Below, piece after piece: positions 25,535-33,519 of a DNA stretch of 42,480 nt. The notes under the pieces are model-generated. The model was given only the letters and a program-made list of their open reading frames with translations. It did not search any database and had not been told where the DNA came from. The stretch's first letter is position 1. The number at the start of each line of letters is the position of its first letter. A program made the position numbers and the translations under genes. The stretch comes from Sphingobium bisphenolivorans (GTDB lineage Bacteria > Pseudomonadota > Alphaproteobacteria > Sphingomonadales > Sphingomonadaceae). Location of the stretch: the NCBI RefSeq assembly GCF_000412635.1, contig NZ_ASTG01000030.1:1-42480 (forward strand), in the 5' to 3' direction.

Positions 25535-26332
25535 TTGGACGCACTAGAACCCAGTCCCGAAATCACCCTGCCGCTTTCCAAAATCGTCAAAGGAGATAAT
25601 CCGCGCCGCTATTTCGACCGAGCCAAGCATGAGGAACTCGTGGCGTCGATCCGTCGGCGCGGCGTCTTGCAGCCCATCCTGCTCCGACCAAAGGAAGGGT
25701 TCTTCGCTATCGTTGCCGGCGAGCGGCGTTATCGGGCCTCACTCGAGGTTTACGGCCCGGAAGGCGAAATCCCGGTCGTCATTCGCGACATGACCGATCA
25801 GGAAGCCCTCGAAGCGGCAATCGCAGAGAACCACGATCGCGACAACGCATCGGAGACCGAACAGGCCGATGCCGCCGTGCGCGTCCTTGCCGCATGTCAT
25901 GGTGACCGCGCGGAAGCCGCAAAGCGTCTGGGATGGTCACGCACCATGTTCGATCGCCGGCTTGCCCTCGCGGAACTATCCGAACCGGTCAAAACCGCGC
26001 TGGATGAACGCCGGATCAAGGTCGGCCATGCCGAACTGCTCGCCGCGGTGCCGAAGGACAAGCAGGACAAGGCTCTCGAAACCATCCTTACGGCCCAGCT
26101 CGACGTCGCCAAGACACAGGAGCTTCTCAAGCGTGTGACACAGGACCTTGCGTCCGCCTGTTTTGACAAAAGTGAATGCACCAGGTGCCCCTATAATTCC
26201 GCAACCCAGCGCGCGCTCTTCGAGACCCATGTCGACGACGGCTATTGCACCAATGCCGGATGCTTCCAGCTCAAGACCGAAGCCGCCGAGGTGTGAAGCG
26301 CCCCGGCTTTTCAGGAGGCAGTTTCCATTGGG

Positions 26333-27241
26333 CTATGCAGCCATATCGAGGTTCTCGAGGGCTGCATAGTAATTGTCTTCAGCCTCAGCGGGCGGGATGT
26401 GCCCGATAGGGCCGAAGAGCCGGTGATTGTTGTACCAATCGACCCAGCGCAGCGTTGCCATTTCCACGGCCGAAACGCTTGGCCATGACCGCTGCCGCCA
26501 GATGACCTCGGCCTTGTAAAGGCCGTTGATCGTCTCGGCCAAGGCGTTGTCGTAGCTGTCGCCGACGCTACCAACCGAGGGAACGAGCTTGGCCTCGGCC
26601 AAGCGCTGAGTATAGTTCATCGCGAGGTATTGAACTCCCCTGTCGCTATGGTGGATCAGCCCGTCATCGGGGCCTGGCCTGCGGGCATGAATTGCCTGCT
26701 CCAGGGCATCCAGAACGAAGCCTGCAGTGGCTGATGTGCTGACCTTCCACCCCACAATCCGCCGAGCAAAAGCGTCAATCACGAAGGCGACGTAGACGAA
26801 GCCCGCCCAGGTATGCACGTAGGTGAAATCGACAACCCACAGAGCGTTGGGCCGGCTGACGCGAAACTCCCGATTGACCTTGTCCAGCGGACACTGCGCC
26901 TTCGGGTTGCTGATGGTGGTGATCGTCTTCTTTCCACGCCGGACGCCCGCCAGCCCCATGGCGCGCATCAGCCGTTCCACCGTGCATTTCGCCACCATGA
27001 TGCCTTCACGCCGCATCTGGTGCCAGACCTTGCGTGCGCCATAAAGGCCGAAGCTGGCCTCATGGACCCGCTTGATCTGTTCCCTGATCTCCTCATCGCG
27101 CCGGGCACGTGCCGGACGCCTTCCGGGATCGGCACGGCGCGCGGCATGTTCACGATAAGAGGAAGGGGCGATTGCCAGCTCGCGGCAGATCGGCTCGATC
27201 CCCAAATCCTCGCGATGGGCGTCGATAAACGCCATCATCAT
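26333..27241 (-). CDS. IS3-family transposase OrfB, DDE integrase domain
   Basis: 302 residues. The HTH_21-type N-terminus ([16 protein letters not shown]) is followed by the rve integrase core: first Asp in [12 protein letters not shown], second Asp in [11 protein letters not shown], and Glu in [16 protein letters not shown]. It ends with the usual [20 protein letters not shown]. Three ATG codons in a row lie at its start and overlap the OrfA stop. Expression may be by coupling or by programmed frameshifting; I see no canonical A-rich slippery site. Confidence 0.95.
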   Translation of the reverse strand: MMMAFIDAHREDLGIEPICRELAIAPSSYREHAARRADPGRRPARARRDEEIREQIKRVHEASFGLYGARKVWHQMRREGIMVAKCTVERLMRAMGLAGVRRGKKTITTISNPKAQCPLDKVNREFRVSRPNALWVVDFTYVHTWAGFVYVAFVIDAFARRIVGWKVSTSATAGFVLDALEQAIHARRPGPDDGLIHHSDRGVQYLAMNYTQRLAEAKLVPSVGSVGDSYDNALAETINGLYKAEVIWRQRSWPSVSAVEMATLRWVDWYNNHRLFGPIGHIPPAEAEDNYYAALENLDMAA

Positions 27242-27561
27242 CTCCCGGGGCGGTCGAGCTCCGCCATCGCAAAATATGCTGATGCCTTGCGCAAAATCTC
27301 GTTGGCCCTGCGCAGTTCCTTCACTTCGCGCTCAAGCAATCTCAGGCGTTCCCGGTCATCAGCGGCAAGCGCCGCTGGCCCCGCTCGTCGGCTCGCCTCC
27401 TCGCGGCACCAGCGGCGCAGCGTCTCCAGCGAGCAGCCGATCTTCGCCGCGATCGACTTCATCACTTCCCACTCCGAGCCATACTCAGCTCGCTGCTCCG
27501 CCACCATACGAACCGCCCGCTCGCGAACTTCAGGTGAAAATTTGTTGGTCGTCTTGCTCAT
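27238..27561 (-). CDS. IS3-family transposase OrfA, HTH protein
   Basis: 107 residues. It has the HTH of IS3 OrfA proteins ([20 protein letters not shown], then [18 protein letters not shown]) and a leucine-zipper-like stretch ([20 protein letters not shown]) used for multimerisation. It binds the terminal repeats and overlaps OrfB by 4 bases. Confidence 0.95.
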   Translation of the reverse strand: MSKTTNKFSPEVRERAVRMVAEQRAEYGSEWEVMKSIAAKIGCSLETLRRWCREEASRRAGPAALAADDRERLRLLEREVKELRRANEILRKASAYFAMAELDRPGR

Positions 27562-28536
27562 ATCGGATGCTCCTTCTCACAAGTTGGAGCCTCCGGAAAA
27601 GCCGGGGCGCTTCAGTGATCCGGTTTGAGAAAGAAGCGCAGGCTGAAGCCGCGGCAAGGGCTGCGCTCGCAAGATCGCCTAATGATGACGGGGCGCCGCC
27701 CGCCGATACGGATACCGATACCGTGCCGTCCGCGACTTCGCAGCATGGGGAAGGGGAGGGCGAGCCACCTTCGGCACAGTCCGAAGCCAATCCATCGCCG
27801 ACGCTTGCTCCGGCCACTCCGGTGAAAGCGACGCAAAGCTCCCCGAAGCCCGGTGTGACCGCCAAATCGATCGCCGCACGCACGAAGGAATTTCGAGAAG
27901 CGACATGGCGAACCGCCCTTGCGCGCGCGCTTGCCGGCAATACCGATCACGCCCGGACGACCATCCTTGTTGCGGCGATGTCGGGCAGCCTTGCACAGAT
28001 CAAGGCCGAAACGCTGACATCGCGCGCAGGTTTCCTGGTCGGCGAGACTTTCCCGGATCTCGATTATGCGGAAAAGATCGCTCAGATCCAGGCGCTGAAC
28101 GATGCCCGCTCGGCGAACGTCTTGTCCGTCATTGGCGCCGCTTATGCCAAGGACGTCCTCAGCTTCAGCCACGTCGCCGATCTCGCACGCGTGTTCCAGG
28201 TCGATCTGCGCGACAGCTGGCAGGCCGATCAATCCTTTCTCGAGCGGTACACCAAGGACGAACTCAGCTTCATCGCCCAGGAATGCGGCCTCGTTGCCCA
28301 CATCGGCGCGAAGGCTTTCGCCAAGCTTCTCGCCTCCAAGAAGACCGAACTCATCACCGGTATGCTCAACCGCAGTGGGTTCGACTGGGCCGGACGACTG
28401 CCCGGCGCAATGACTCTCGACAGCATCTATGGCCCGCCGCCGGCCCCAACACCCGTTCCCGAGGAAGCCCCCGCGCGCGTCGCCGAATTCGTCGCCTGAT
28501 TACCCTCCCGATCCCCACACGAAAGGACTGAACACC

Positions 28537-28965
28537 ATGCTTGTCACAAGCCTGCTGCCGCTGCTCGCCCGCTATTCGCTCAGCTTCGATCTTGTCGCAG
28601 GACCTGACGACACCGTCACCCTGACCATCATCCCCCGCAAGGCTGAAGGCGCCAGCGACACTCTCGACAAAAGCGAGACACGCCCGATCGCCATTACGGC
28701 AAGCGCGACCGAGATCGATGCCGAACTCGCCAGGGGATCCGAAGGAGCACTCGGTCAGCTCATCGCCGCGCGCAAGACGCTCGCTGACCAGCTGGCAGGA
28801 CAGCGCGAGGTCGCCGAAGCCGCCAAGACGGCCGCGATCGAAGCAGCGAAGGCGAAATCAGCCTCGACCCCCAAGATCCCGGCATCCAGCCCCGCGGCCA
28901 AAGCCCCGGCTCCGGCCTCTCCGCCCGCGGACGCGAAAGCGGACGAGCCTGCGAGCCTGTTCTGA
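28537..28965 (+). CDS. PRTRC system protein E
   Basis: 142 residues. The N-terminus (LLARYSLSFDLVAGPDDTVT, then LTIIPRK) is typical of PRTRC protein E. It continues as a predicted coiled coil (LIAARKTLADQLAGQREVAE) and an Ala/Pro/Lys-rich tail. Function is unknown; the family is defined by its fixed place in the ParB-related, ThiF-related cassette of plasmids. It lies 37 bases after the interrupted parB, so its transcription may be reduced by the IS. Confidence 0.85.
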   Translation: MLVTSLLPLLARYSLSFDLVAGPDDTVTLTIIPRKAEGASDTLDKSETRPIAITASATEIDAELARGSEGALGQLIAARKTLADQLAGQREVAEAAKTAAIEAAKAKSASTPKIPASSPAAKAPAPASPPADAKADEPASLF

Positions 28966-29008
28966 TCCCTCACCATCCGTTTCGACAACCAGCAGTCAGG
29001 AGACCCTA

Positions 29009-29215
29009 ATGCAGATCAATCATCTCGAACGCGCCTACCGCTACGATGGCATTGACCTCCCCGTGCCTCCGCACCTCGCGGCCGAGCCGAACGCCCTGCG
29101 CACCTACCATGCGACACTCTATCCCGCGATTATCAACGCAGAGATCGTCGATGCCGGCGTGGTCGGAGGCGTCCATGTCACCGAATATCGCCGCGCCGTC
29201 GGGACAAAGGGCTGA
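29009..29215 (+). CDS. PRTRC system protein C, small ubiquitin-like candidate
   Basis: 68 residues, starting MQINHLERAYRYDGIDLPVP and ending in VTEYRRAVGTKG. Size and text match PRTRC protein C. The strand-turn-strand start and the C-terminal Gly fit a beta-grasp, ubiquitin-like protein. The same cassette encodes an E1-like ThiF protein and a JAMM peptidase, which makes C a candidate modifier. That is inference; PRTRC biochemistry is not known to me. A Shine-Dalgarno (AGGAG) precedes the ATG. Confidence 0.85.
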   Translation: MQINHLERAYRYDGIDLPVPPHLAAEPNALRTYHATLYPAIINAEIVDAGVVGGVHVTEYRRAVGTKG

Positions 29216-29217
29216 GT

Positions 29218-29442
29218 ATGGCGCGCCGCAAGCCCGCACCCATACCGCCCGCGCCCCGCAAATCCCTGCTCGAATGGATCGAATGCGATGACGGCAATCC
29301 TCCTGGAACCCAGCTCCCCGCCTGCAGCATCAAGGCCCAGACCCTCCATGCGCGGGTCGCCACCAATCCAGCCCTGGCCGGGCATGGTATCTCCGAACCG
29401 ATCCCCGCCCCCACGGGACTTGCACTCCCGCCGCTCGGCTAA
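29218..29442 (+). CDS. Small unknown protein inside the PRTRC cassette
   Basis: 74 residues (MARRKPAPIPPAPRKSLLEW, then ALAGHGISEPIPAPTGLAL). Its ATG lies two bases after the stop of PRTRC protein C, so it is coupled to it. Its end is 22 bases before protein F. No domain is recognised. The Pro-rich ends suggest a flexible peptide. Confidence 0.6.
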   Translation: MARRKPAPIPPAPRKSLLEWIECDDGNPPGTQLPACSIKAQTLHARVATNPALAGHGISEPIPAPTGLALPPLG

Positions 29443-29464
29443 TCTTGTCGGGCGGTCACCCGCG

Positions 29465-30382
29465 GTGTCGAACAATATCCCCGTCCTGTTCGATGGACCG
29501 CTGGCGCCGCACCACAAGCTGATCGGTCAATGGGTCGCGGCGCGCACTGCGGAGACGCAAAGCTTCACGCGTCCGGAAGCGCGCCGCCATATCGAACGGG
29601 TCTTCAGCAAGGCGGTTCACGAAATCCTCGGCCCCGTCGACATGGTCGAGCTACGCACGGTTGTTCTTCACGGTGACGATCACGGACCGCCTGCAATCGC
29701 AGTCGTCTGCGATAGCCTGGGCCAGATTGACCTTGGCTGGATCGAAACCGGTGATGCCCCGATCCGTTGGCGCGCCACTGTCTACAAGGCGCTTGGGCAG
29801 ACGCTGGGCCGCGCTCTTCCGATCTTCGGATACGACGACCTCTTCGAAGAAGTCTCGATGTACTATTGGGAAGGCGAGACCGACGATGAAGCCGCCCGCC
29901 AGAGCATGATCGACATGTACGGCGCCGACGAAATCGAAAACAGCGAGATGACATTGCCGTCGACGATGAACGCGCGGCGCCCCGAATGGATGATCGCGGA
30001 CAATGCCGCGCGGCCCTCACGTCTCCCGGCACGCTTGCGCCAGCTCCTCGCCGAACTTCACGACGCCCATGCAGCGCTCGGCAAATGCGATCCGAAACGC
30101 AGCGCCTGGCATTTCGACTTCGAGACGGTCTGCGAATATGTCCCCGGCATCGAGGAATGCGCAACCCTGCCGCCGCTGACCCTCGTACCCTTCGACCAGT
30201 TCGCGCGAGAACTCGACGATATCGGCCGCCATGGCATGGAAATGGGCTTCATGGACTTTTGCGGCCTGTGCCCTCTGCCGGACGCCAAGCGTATCGACGA
30301 CTGGTTCGCCACTTTGCGCGCCGGCGCGCGCTTCCTCGACTGCGCCCAGGCCCTGCTCAAATACGACCCGACAAGAAGGTGA
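29465..30382 (+). CDS. PRTRC system protein F
   Basis: 305 residues from the GTG at 29465, which starts the family text VSNNIPVLFDGPLAP-like. A longer frame upstream overlaps the previous gene in another frame and is not chosen. Recognisable text includes IFGYDDLFEEVSMYYWEGET and FDFETVCEYVPGIEECA. Function is unknown. It is one of the core cassette genes, between C and B. Confidence 0.82.
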   Translation: MSNNIPVLFDGPLAPHHKLIGQWVAARTAETQSFTRPEARRHIERVFSKAVHEILGPVDMVELRTVVLHGDDHGPPAIAVVCDSLGQIDLGWIETGDAPIRWRATVYKALGQTLGRALPIFGYDDLFEEVSMYYWEGETDDEAARQSMIDMYGADEIENSEMTLPSTMNARRPEWMIADNAARPSRLPARLRQLLAELHDAHAALGKCDPKRSAWHFDFETVCEYVPGIEECATLPPLTLVPFDQFARELDDIGRHGMEMGFMDFCGLCPLPDAKRIDDWFATLRAGARFLDCAQALLKYDPTRR

Positions 30383-30389
30383 GACTTTC

Positions 30390-31217
30390 ATGTCCGATTA
30401 TTCGACCCATTTCGAAGCCGTTGACGGCCGTCTCGTCCTGGCCAACGCGATCCTGCTCTACCGCAGCGATACACGGGGATTGTCCCGTTCCTCTGGCGAT
30501 GACAGCTTCGCCTTCGCCAGCATGCACCCGGTCACGCTCGACAGCGAGGATCGCCCCACTATCGAAGCGGGAACACCGCTGACCCGCGCGCATCTGCGCC
30601 AGTGGACCGAGGCACTCGGCCGCACCGCCATCCCCCATATCCTCCCCGAGAATGTGCTTGTCTCGAACCCTGACGTCCTCGTCTGGTGGGTGGCCGAGCA
30701 GGTACGTCCTGCCTATTTCGCCTTATCCTCCCCACCGGACGACCTGCGGGTACTTGGCGCACGGACCATCGTCCCCGTTCCCTATCCGGCACACCTCTTC
30801 GTCGCCACCCGGTCAGGCCTCGGAATCTTCGCCCTGCCGGCCAACCAAAGGCCCACGGCGGATACCAGGCTGCTGCATTCGCCGATCCTCAACGTCTTTG
30901 TCGAAGGACATTTGTGCTGGGGTAACATCGCGCGGCCCAAACAACTCTCTCCCGCCGCCATCCCCGAGTTCGAGCGCGCCGTGTTCGACAGCTGGTCCAC
31001 CCATCCCAATCCCGGTCAGGAGTTTACGGTGAAGGGGAAGGGCGGTCTGATCGCGCTTTGGGACGATCTCGCCGCACGTCGGGCACGCCGGTTTCCGGTG
31101 AGCCGCCTCAAGCCGTTCATCGCCGGCGCCCGCCGAAGGACCGGACAAAAGCAGCGCGCCAACCCAGGCGATCCGTTCACCCTCGAGCGCCTGATCGCCG
31201 CAATCGCAAGGAAATGA
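30390..31217 (+). CDS. PRTRC system protein B
   Basis: 275 residues. The text (LPENVLVSNPDVLVWWVAEQ, then VPYPAHLFVATRSGLGIFAL) is that of PRTRC protein B, which resembles the E2-like/UBC-linked proteins found next to E1 and JAB genes in bacterial clusters. I cannot confirm a catalytic Cys by eye. A Shine-Dalgarno (AAGGTGAG) precedes the ATG, and the stop overlaps protein A as ATGA. Confidence 0.85.
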   Translation: MSDYSTHFEAVDGRLVLANAILLYRSDTRGLSRSSGDDSFAFASMHPVTLDSEDRPTIEAGTPLTRAHLRQWTEALGRTAIPHILPENVLVSNPDVLVWWVAEQVRPAYFALSSPPDDLRVLGARTIVPVPYPAHLFVATRSGLGIFALPANQRPTADTRLLHSPILNVFVEGHLCWGNIARPKQLSPAAIPEFERAVFDSWSTHPNPGQEFTVKGKGGLIALWDDLAARRARRFPVSRLKPFIAGARRRTGQKQRANPGDPFTLERLIAAIARK

Positions 31218-31873
31218 CCATGATCGCAGACGATCCGACGGCCGCGGCTATTCTCGCCGCCGTGCCTTGTTACCCCATTCCGCCATCCGGCAAGTCGCCC
31301 GCAATCGATGCTCTGCGATCCGCGCCTGCCGGTCATGGCATCGCGGTGGGATGCGACGCTGTCATGCTGATCCTGCGCCGGCCTTGGCTCGCGCTCGATG
31401 TTCCAATCACTTCCGCGATCGCCGGCTATCTTCCCTATGGCTCTGCAGGAGTGCCCCGTGCCGACCTCCTTTGCGGCCTGATTCCGCAAGAATTTCGAAC
31501 CTCCATGCTCGATCACTTTCGCGCCGCACTCCCCAATGAGGCAGCGGTATTCGTGCTATGGAACGAGGTCACCCGGCAATTCTCGCTCAGTTACCCGACG
31601 ATCGACGAAGCGACGCCCTCGCGCCTCGTCTACCGTACACCCGTCCTCCCGCCTGGCTGCTATATGGTCGCGGATGTTCACAGCCATGGGCGAGCGCGCG
31701 CCTTCTTCAGCGCCACCGATGATGCGGACGATGCCGATACGACCAAACTGGCGCTCGTGTTCGGCAGGATCGATGATCCCACCGGCCCCGAAATGGTCTC
31801 GCGCCTGTGCGCCGGCGGCATGTTCCTCCCCCTGCCACGCAGCCCATTCGCAGGAGAACGTCATGCACAATGA
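31214..31873 (+). CDS. PRTRC system protein A, JAMM/JAB metallopeptidase domain
   Basis: 219 residues. The JAMM motif is complete in its zinc part: HSH, seven residues, then S-A-T-D (DVHSHGRARAFFSATDDADD, about residues 153-172). The upstream Glu is probably in LWNEVTRQF. In eukaryotes and archaea such domains remove ubiquitin-like proteins. Here the partner would be protein C or another small protein. The start overlaps B by 4 bases, and the end overlaps the ThiF gene by 11. Confidence 0.9.
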   Translation: MTMIADDPTAAAILAAVPCYPIPPSGKSPAIDALRSAPAGHGIAVGCDAVMLILRRPWLALDVPITSAIAGYLPYGSAGVPRADLLCGLIPQEFRTSMLDHFRAALPNEAAVFVLWNEVTRQFSLSYPTIDEATPSRLVYRTPVLPPGCYMVADVHSHGRARAFFSATDDADDADTTKLALVFGRIDDPTGPEMVSRLCAGGMFLPLPRSPFAGERHAQ

Positions 31874-32621
31874 CATGCCACAGCGCCATTTCCTCCCCGC
31901 CGCCTTCAGCCATCGACCAATCCGGATCCTCCTTGTCGGGTGCGGCGGCTCAGGCTCGCAGATGCTCATGGGATTGACGGCTCTCGATACCGCCCTACGC
32001 GCCATCTCCTCGCGCTCTCTCGATGTGACGACGGTCGATGACGACATCGTCACCCAGGCCAATCTTGGCCGTCAACCCTTCTACCCATGCGATGTCGGAA
32101 CCTCGAAGGCGCGCACGCTAACCGAACGGATCAATCTCGCGCACGGCCTCGACTGGAAGGCCATCCATGGCCGCGCTCCTGACGCCGCTAGGCTTGATGC
32201 CACCGATCTCCTCATCACCTGTGTCGACACCGCGTCCGCGCGTCGCGCGATCGGCGCGGCGATGGAAGAGGAACGCAACAAGCCCGACTATTGGATGGAC
32301 CTTGGAAACCGCGCAAATGACGGGCAGTTCATCATCGGCTGCCCAGCGCCTGAGCGAGGCGAGGAAGAAGCACGCCTGCCCACCGTTCTCGAAGCCTTTC
32401 CCGAACTCAGCCATGAAACACTGCCCGATAACGACGCGCCCTCCTGCTCGATCGCCGAGGCGCTGGAACGGCAATCGCTGTTCATCAACCGCGTCGTCGC
32501 GAGCCACGCACTCGCGCTTCTGTTCGACCTCTTTGGCCGCGGTTCCATCGGCCACGCTGGTGCGTTCATCAACCTTGGCTCGGGTCAGACCGTGCCAATC
32601 CCGCTCCCACGAATCTGCTGA
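31863..32621 (+). CDS. PRTRC system ThiF-family (E1-like) protein
   Basis: 252 residues. The adenylating Rossmann core has VGCGGSGSQM (ATP loop), the Asp-rich VTTVDDDIVTQANLGRQPF (E1 Asp and the N-x-x-R-Q motif) and LLITCVDTASARR. The zinc CxxC pairs of ThiF/MoeB are not obvious. DAPSCSIAEALE holds a Cys that could be catalytic. It should adenylate the C-terminal Gly of a ubiquitin-like protein, probably PRTRC-C. It is the last gene of the cassette here; I saw no StbA-like protein D in this window. Confidence 0.9.
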   Translation: MHNDMPQRHFLPAAFSHRPIRILLVGCGGSGSQMLMGLTALDTALRAISSRSLDVTTVDDDIVTQANLGRQPFYPCDVGTSKARTLTERINLAHGLDWKAIHGRAPDAARLDATDLLITCVDTASARRAIGAAMEEERNKPDYWMDLGNRANDGQFIIGCPAPERGEEEARLPTVLEAFPELSHETLPDNDAPSCSIAEALERQSLFINRVVASHALALLFDLFGRGSIGHAGAFINLGSGQTVPIPLPRIC

Positions 32622-32624
32622 AAC

Positions 32625-32652
32625 TTGCAAAAATTGCCATATTTGCTATTTT
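32625..32652 (+). promoter_or_regulatory. Probable promoter of the toxin-antitoxin pair
   Basis: TTGCAA (32625-32630), 16 bases, then TATTTT (32647-32652). It is followed 30 bases later by the antitoxin ATG. The region is AT-rich in a GC-rich neighbourhood and has near-repeats (TTGCCATA, TTTGCTAT) that could be operator half-sites. Confidence 0.6.
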
Positions 32653-32681
32653 GGGAGGATCATTTAGCCAAAGAGAGTCGC

Positions 32682-33005
32682 ATGGCCGATCCCGCAATCG
32701 CCGCACCCCCGAAAAAGAAGGTTCCGCTGACCACCTTCCACAACCACACGGGACAATATCTCGATCTCGGGCGCCGGACACCTGTCACCATCACCAAGCA
32801 TGGAAGACCTGACATCACGTTGGCCGAAGCTTCCTACTTCGAGCGGCTTGAACGAATTGCGGCCGGTCAAATTCTCTCGGTTCTGGATCTGGTTGCCGTC
32901 GACGCCGCCGACATGACCAGTGAGCATGCGGCCCTCTTCGAAGCGGCCCGTCCGACGAGAGAGGAAATCGCGTCAGATCGTTGGAACGATGACCCCGCTT
33001 CCTAA
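32682..33005 (+). CDS. Antitoxin, Phd/YefM-like
   Basis: 107 residues from the ATG at 32682 (MADPAIAAPPKKKVPLTTFH). The segment VPLTTFHNHTGQYLDLGRRT, followed by PVTITKHGRPDITLAEASYF, has the Phd/YefM pattern: strand, helix, then a strand with KHGRP. The C-terminal tail (SEHAALFEAARPTREEIASD) would wrap and neutralise the toxin. Its end overlaps the toxin start by 17 bases, and it has its own promoter candidate. The pair would stabilise the plasmid. Confidence 0.82.
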   Translation: MADPAIAAPPKKKVPLTTFHNHTGQYLDLGRRTPVTITKHGRPDITLAEASYFERLERIAAGQILSVLDLVAVDAADMTSEHAALFEAARPTREEIASDRWNDDPAS

Positions 33006-33378
33006 GGTCGGTGACATACTCCACTACGTCTACCTGTTCACCCACGAACAGCAAGCTGGTCGCGACGAGGGCGTCAAAACACGCCCTGTCATGGTAATCG
33101 CCACACAGGGACAGCGGGTGTTTACAGTCGCGATCACGACGAAGGCCGACAGGCAAGCCTCAACCCTGGCAATACCCGATCAGGTAGCGGACGCTGCGGG
33201 GATCGCCCGCGGCACCTCAGTCGTCGTCGACCAGTATAATCACTTCACCTGGATTGGTTACGATATCCGACCTGTGTCACCGGAACCTTCCTATGTTGCC
33301 GGTCGCATGCCTCCAGGCTTCACCAATGCAGTTATTTCCGCTCTCAAAGCCAACGCGACCGGAATCAATCGAGATTGA
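32989..33378 (+). CDS. MazF/PemK-like toxin
   Basis: 129 residues from the ATG at 32989 (MTPLPKVGDILHYVYLF). KVGDILHYVYLF, then TRPVMVIATQG and VAITTKADRQ, follow the MazF/PemK barrel (start strand, R-P-x-x-V strand, and a T-T-K strand). In this family the toxin is a ribosome-independent mRNA interferase. It overlaps the antitoxin gene, the normal order for a type II module. The sequence is divergent, so target specificity cannot be told. Confidence 0.75.
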   Translation: MTPLPKVGDILHYVYLFTHEQQAGRDEGVKTRPVMVIATQGQRVFTVAITTKADRQASTLAIPDQVADAAGIARGTSVVVDQYNHFTWIGYDIRPVSPEPSYVAGRMPPGFTNAVISALKANATGINRD

Positions 33379-33457
33379 GTCCTCACATTACTCACGCTCA
33401 AGCATAAGCATTTGAGGTGATCAATGCCTCCAAATCAGCAAACCCAGACGGTTCTCA

Positions 33458-33490
33458 GGCCCTACGGGCCGCGTTAGGGAAGGGGGAGGG
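33458..33490. repeat. Palindrome plus G-rich element
   Basis: GGCCC-TAC-GGGCC (33458-33470), then GGGAAGGG (33477-33484) and GGGGAGGG (33483-33490). The same order is found at 25425-25457. It may be a terminator hairpin followed by KOPS-like motifs at a module boundary. Confidence 0.6.
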
Positions 33491-33493
33491 GCA

Positions 33494-33518
33494 ATGGTGA
33501 TCCAAAGGAGATCACCAT
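33494..33518 (+). promoter_or_regulatory. Hairpin presenting the ribosome binding site of the Mom-like gene
   Basis: Perfect 9-bp arms ATGGTGATC (33494-33502) and GATCACCAT (33510-33518) around CAAAGGA (33503-33509). The Shine-Dalgarno AAAGGAG lies in the loop and first base of the right arm, and the start codon follows at 33520. The loop may hold or expose the ribosome site, so translation can be regulated at this hairpin. Confidence 0.8.
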
Positions 33519-33519
33519 C

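Larger units (their letters stand above)
26294..27614 (-). mobile_element. IS3-family insertion sequence, intact
   Basis: 1321 bp with 26-bp terminal inverted repeats that differ at one position: 26294-26319 (TGAAGCGCCCCGGCTTTTC, then AGGAGGC) and 27589-27614. The flanks carry a 3-bp direct repeat GTG at 26291-26293 and 27615-27617, the usual IS3 target duplication. Both ORFs look intact, so the insertion is probably recent. It lies inside the PRTRC parB gene in the opposite orientation. Confidence 0.95.
25535..28499 (+). pseudogene. PRTRC-system ParB-family protein, split by an IS3 element
   Basis: The left part (25535-26293) and right part (27618-28499) join in frame if the insertion and one 3-base duplication are removed, giving about 546 residues. 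The N-terminal ParB/Srx domain is intact: ILPLSKI-type start, NPRRYFDRAKHEELVASIRR, and the box GERRYRAS. An HTH follows (AAKRLGWSRTMFDRRLALAE) with a Cys cluster (CTRCPYNSAT, then CTNAGC). The right part holds a Pro/Ser-rich linker and a helical C-terminal domain (FSHVADLARVFQVDLRDSWQ). The IS brings a stop two codons in, so the native product is truncated to about 253 residues. The truncated ParB domain may still be made. Confidence 0.92.
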
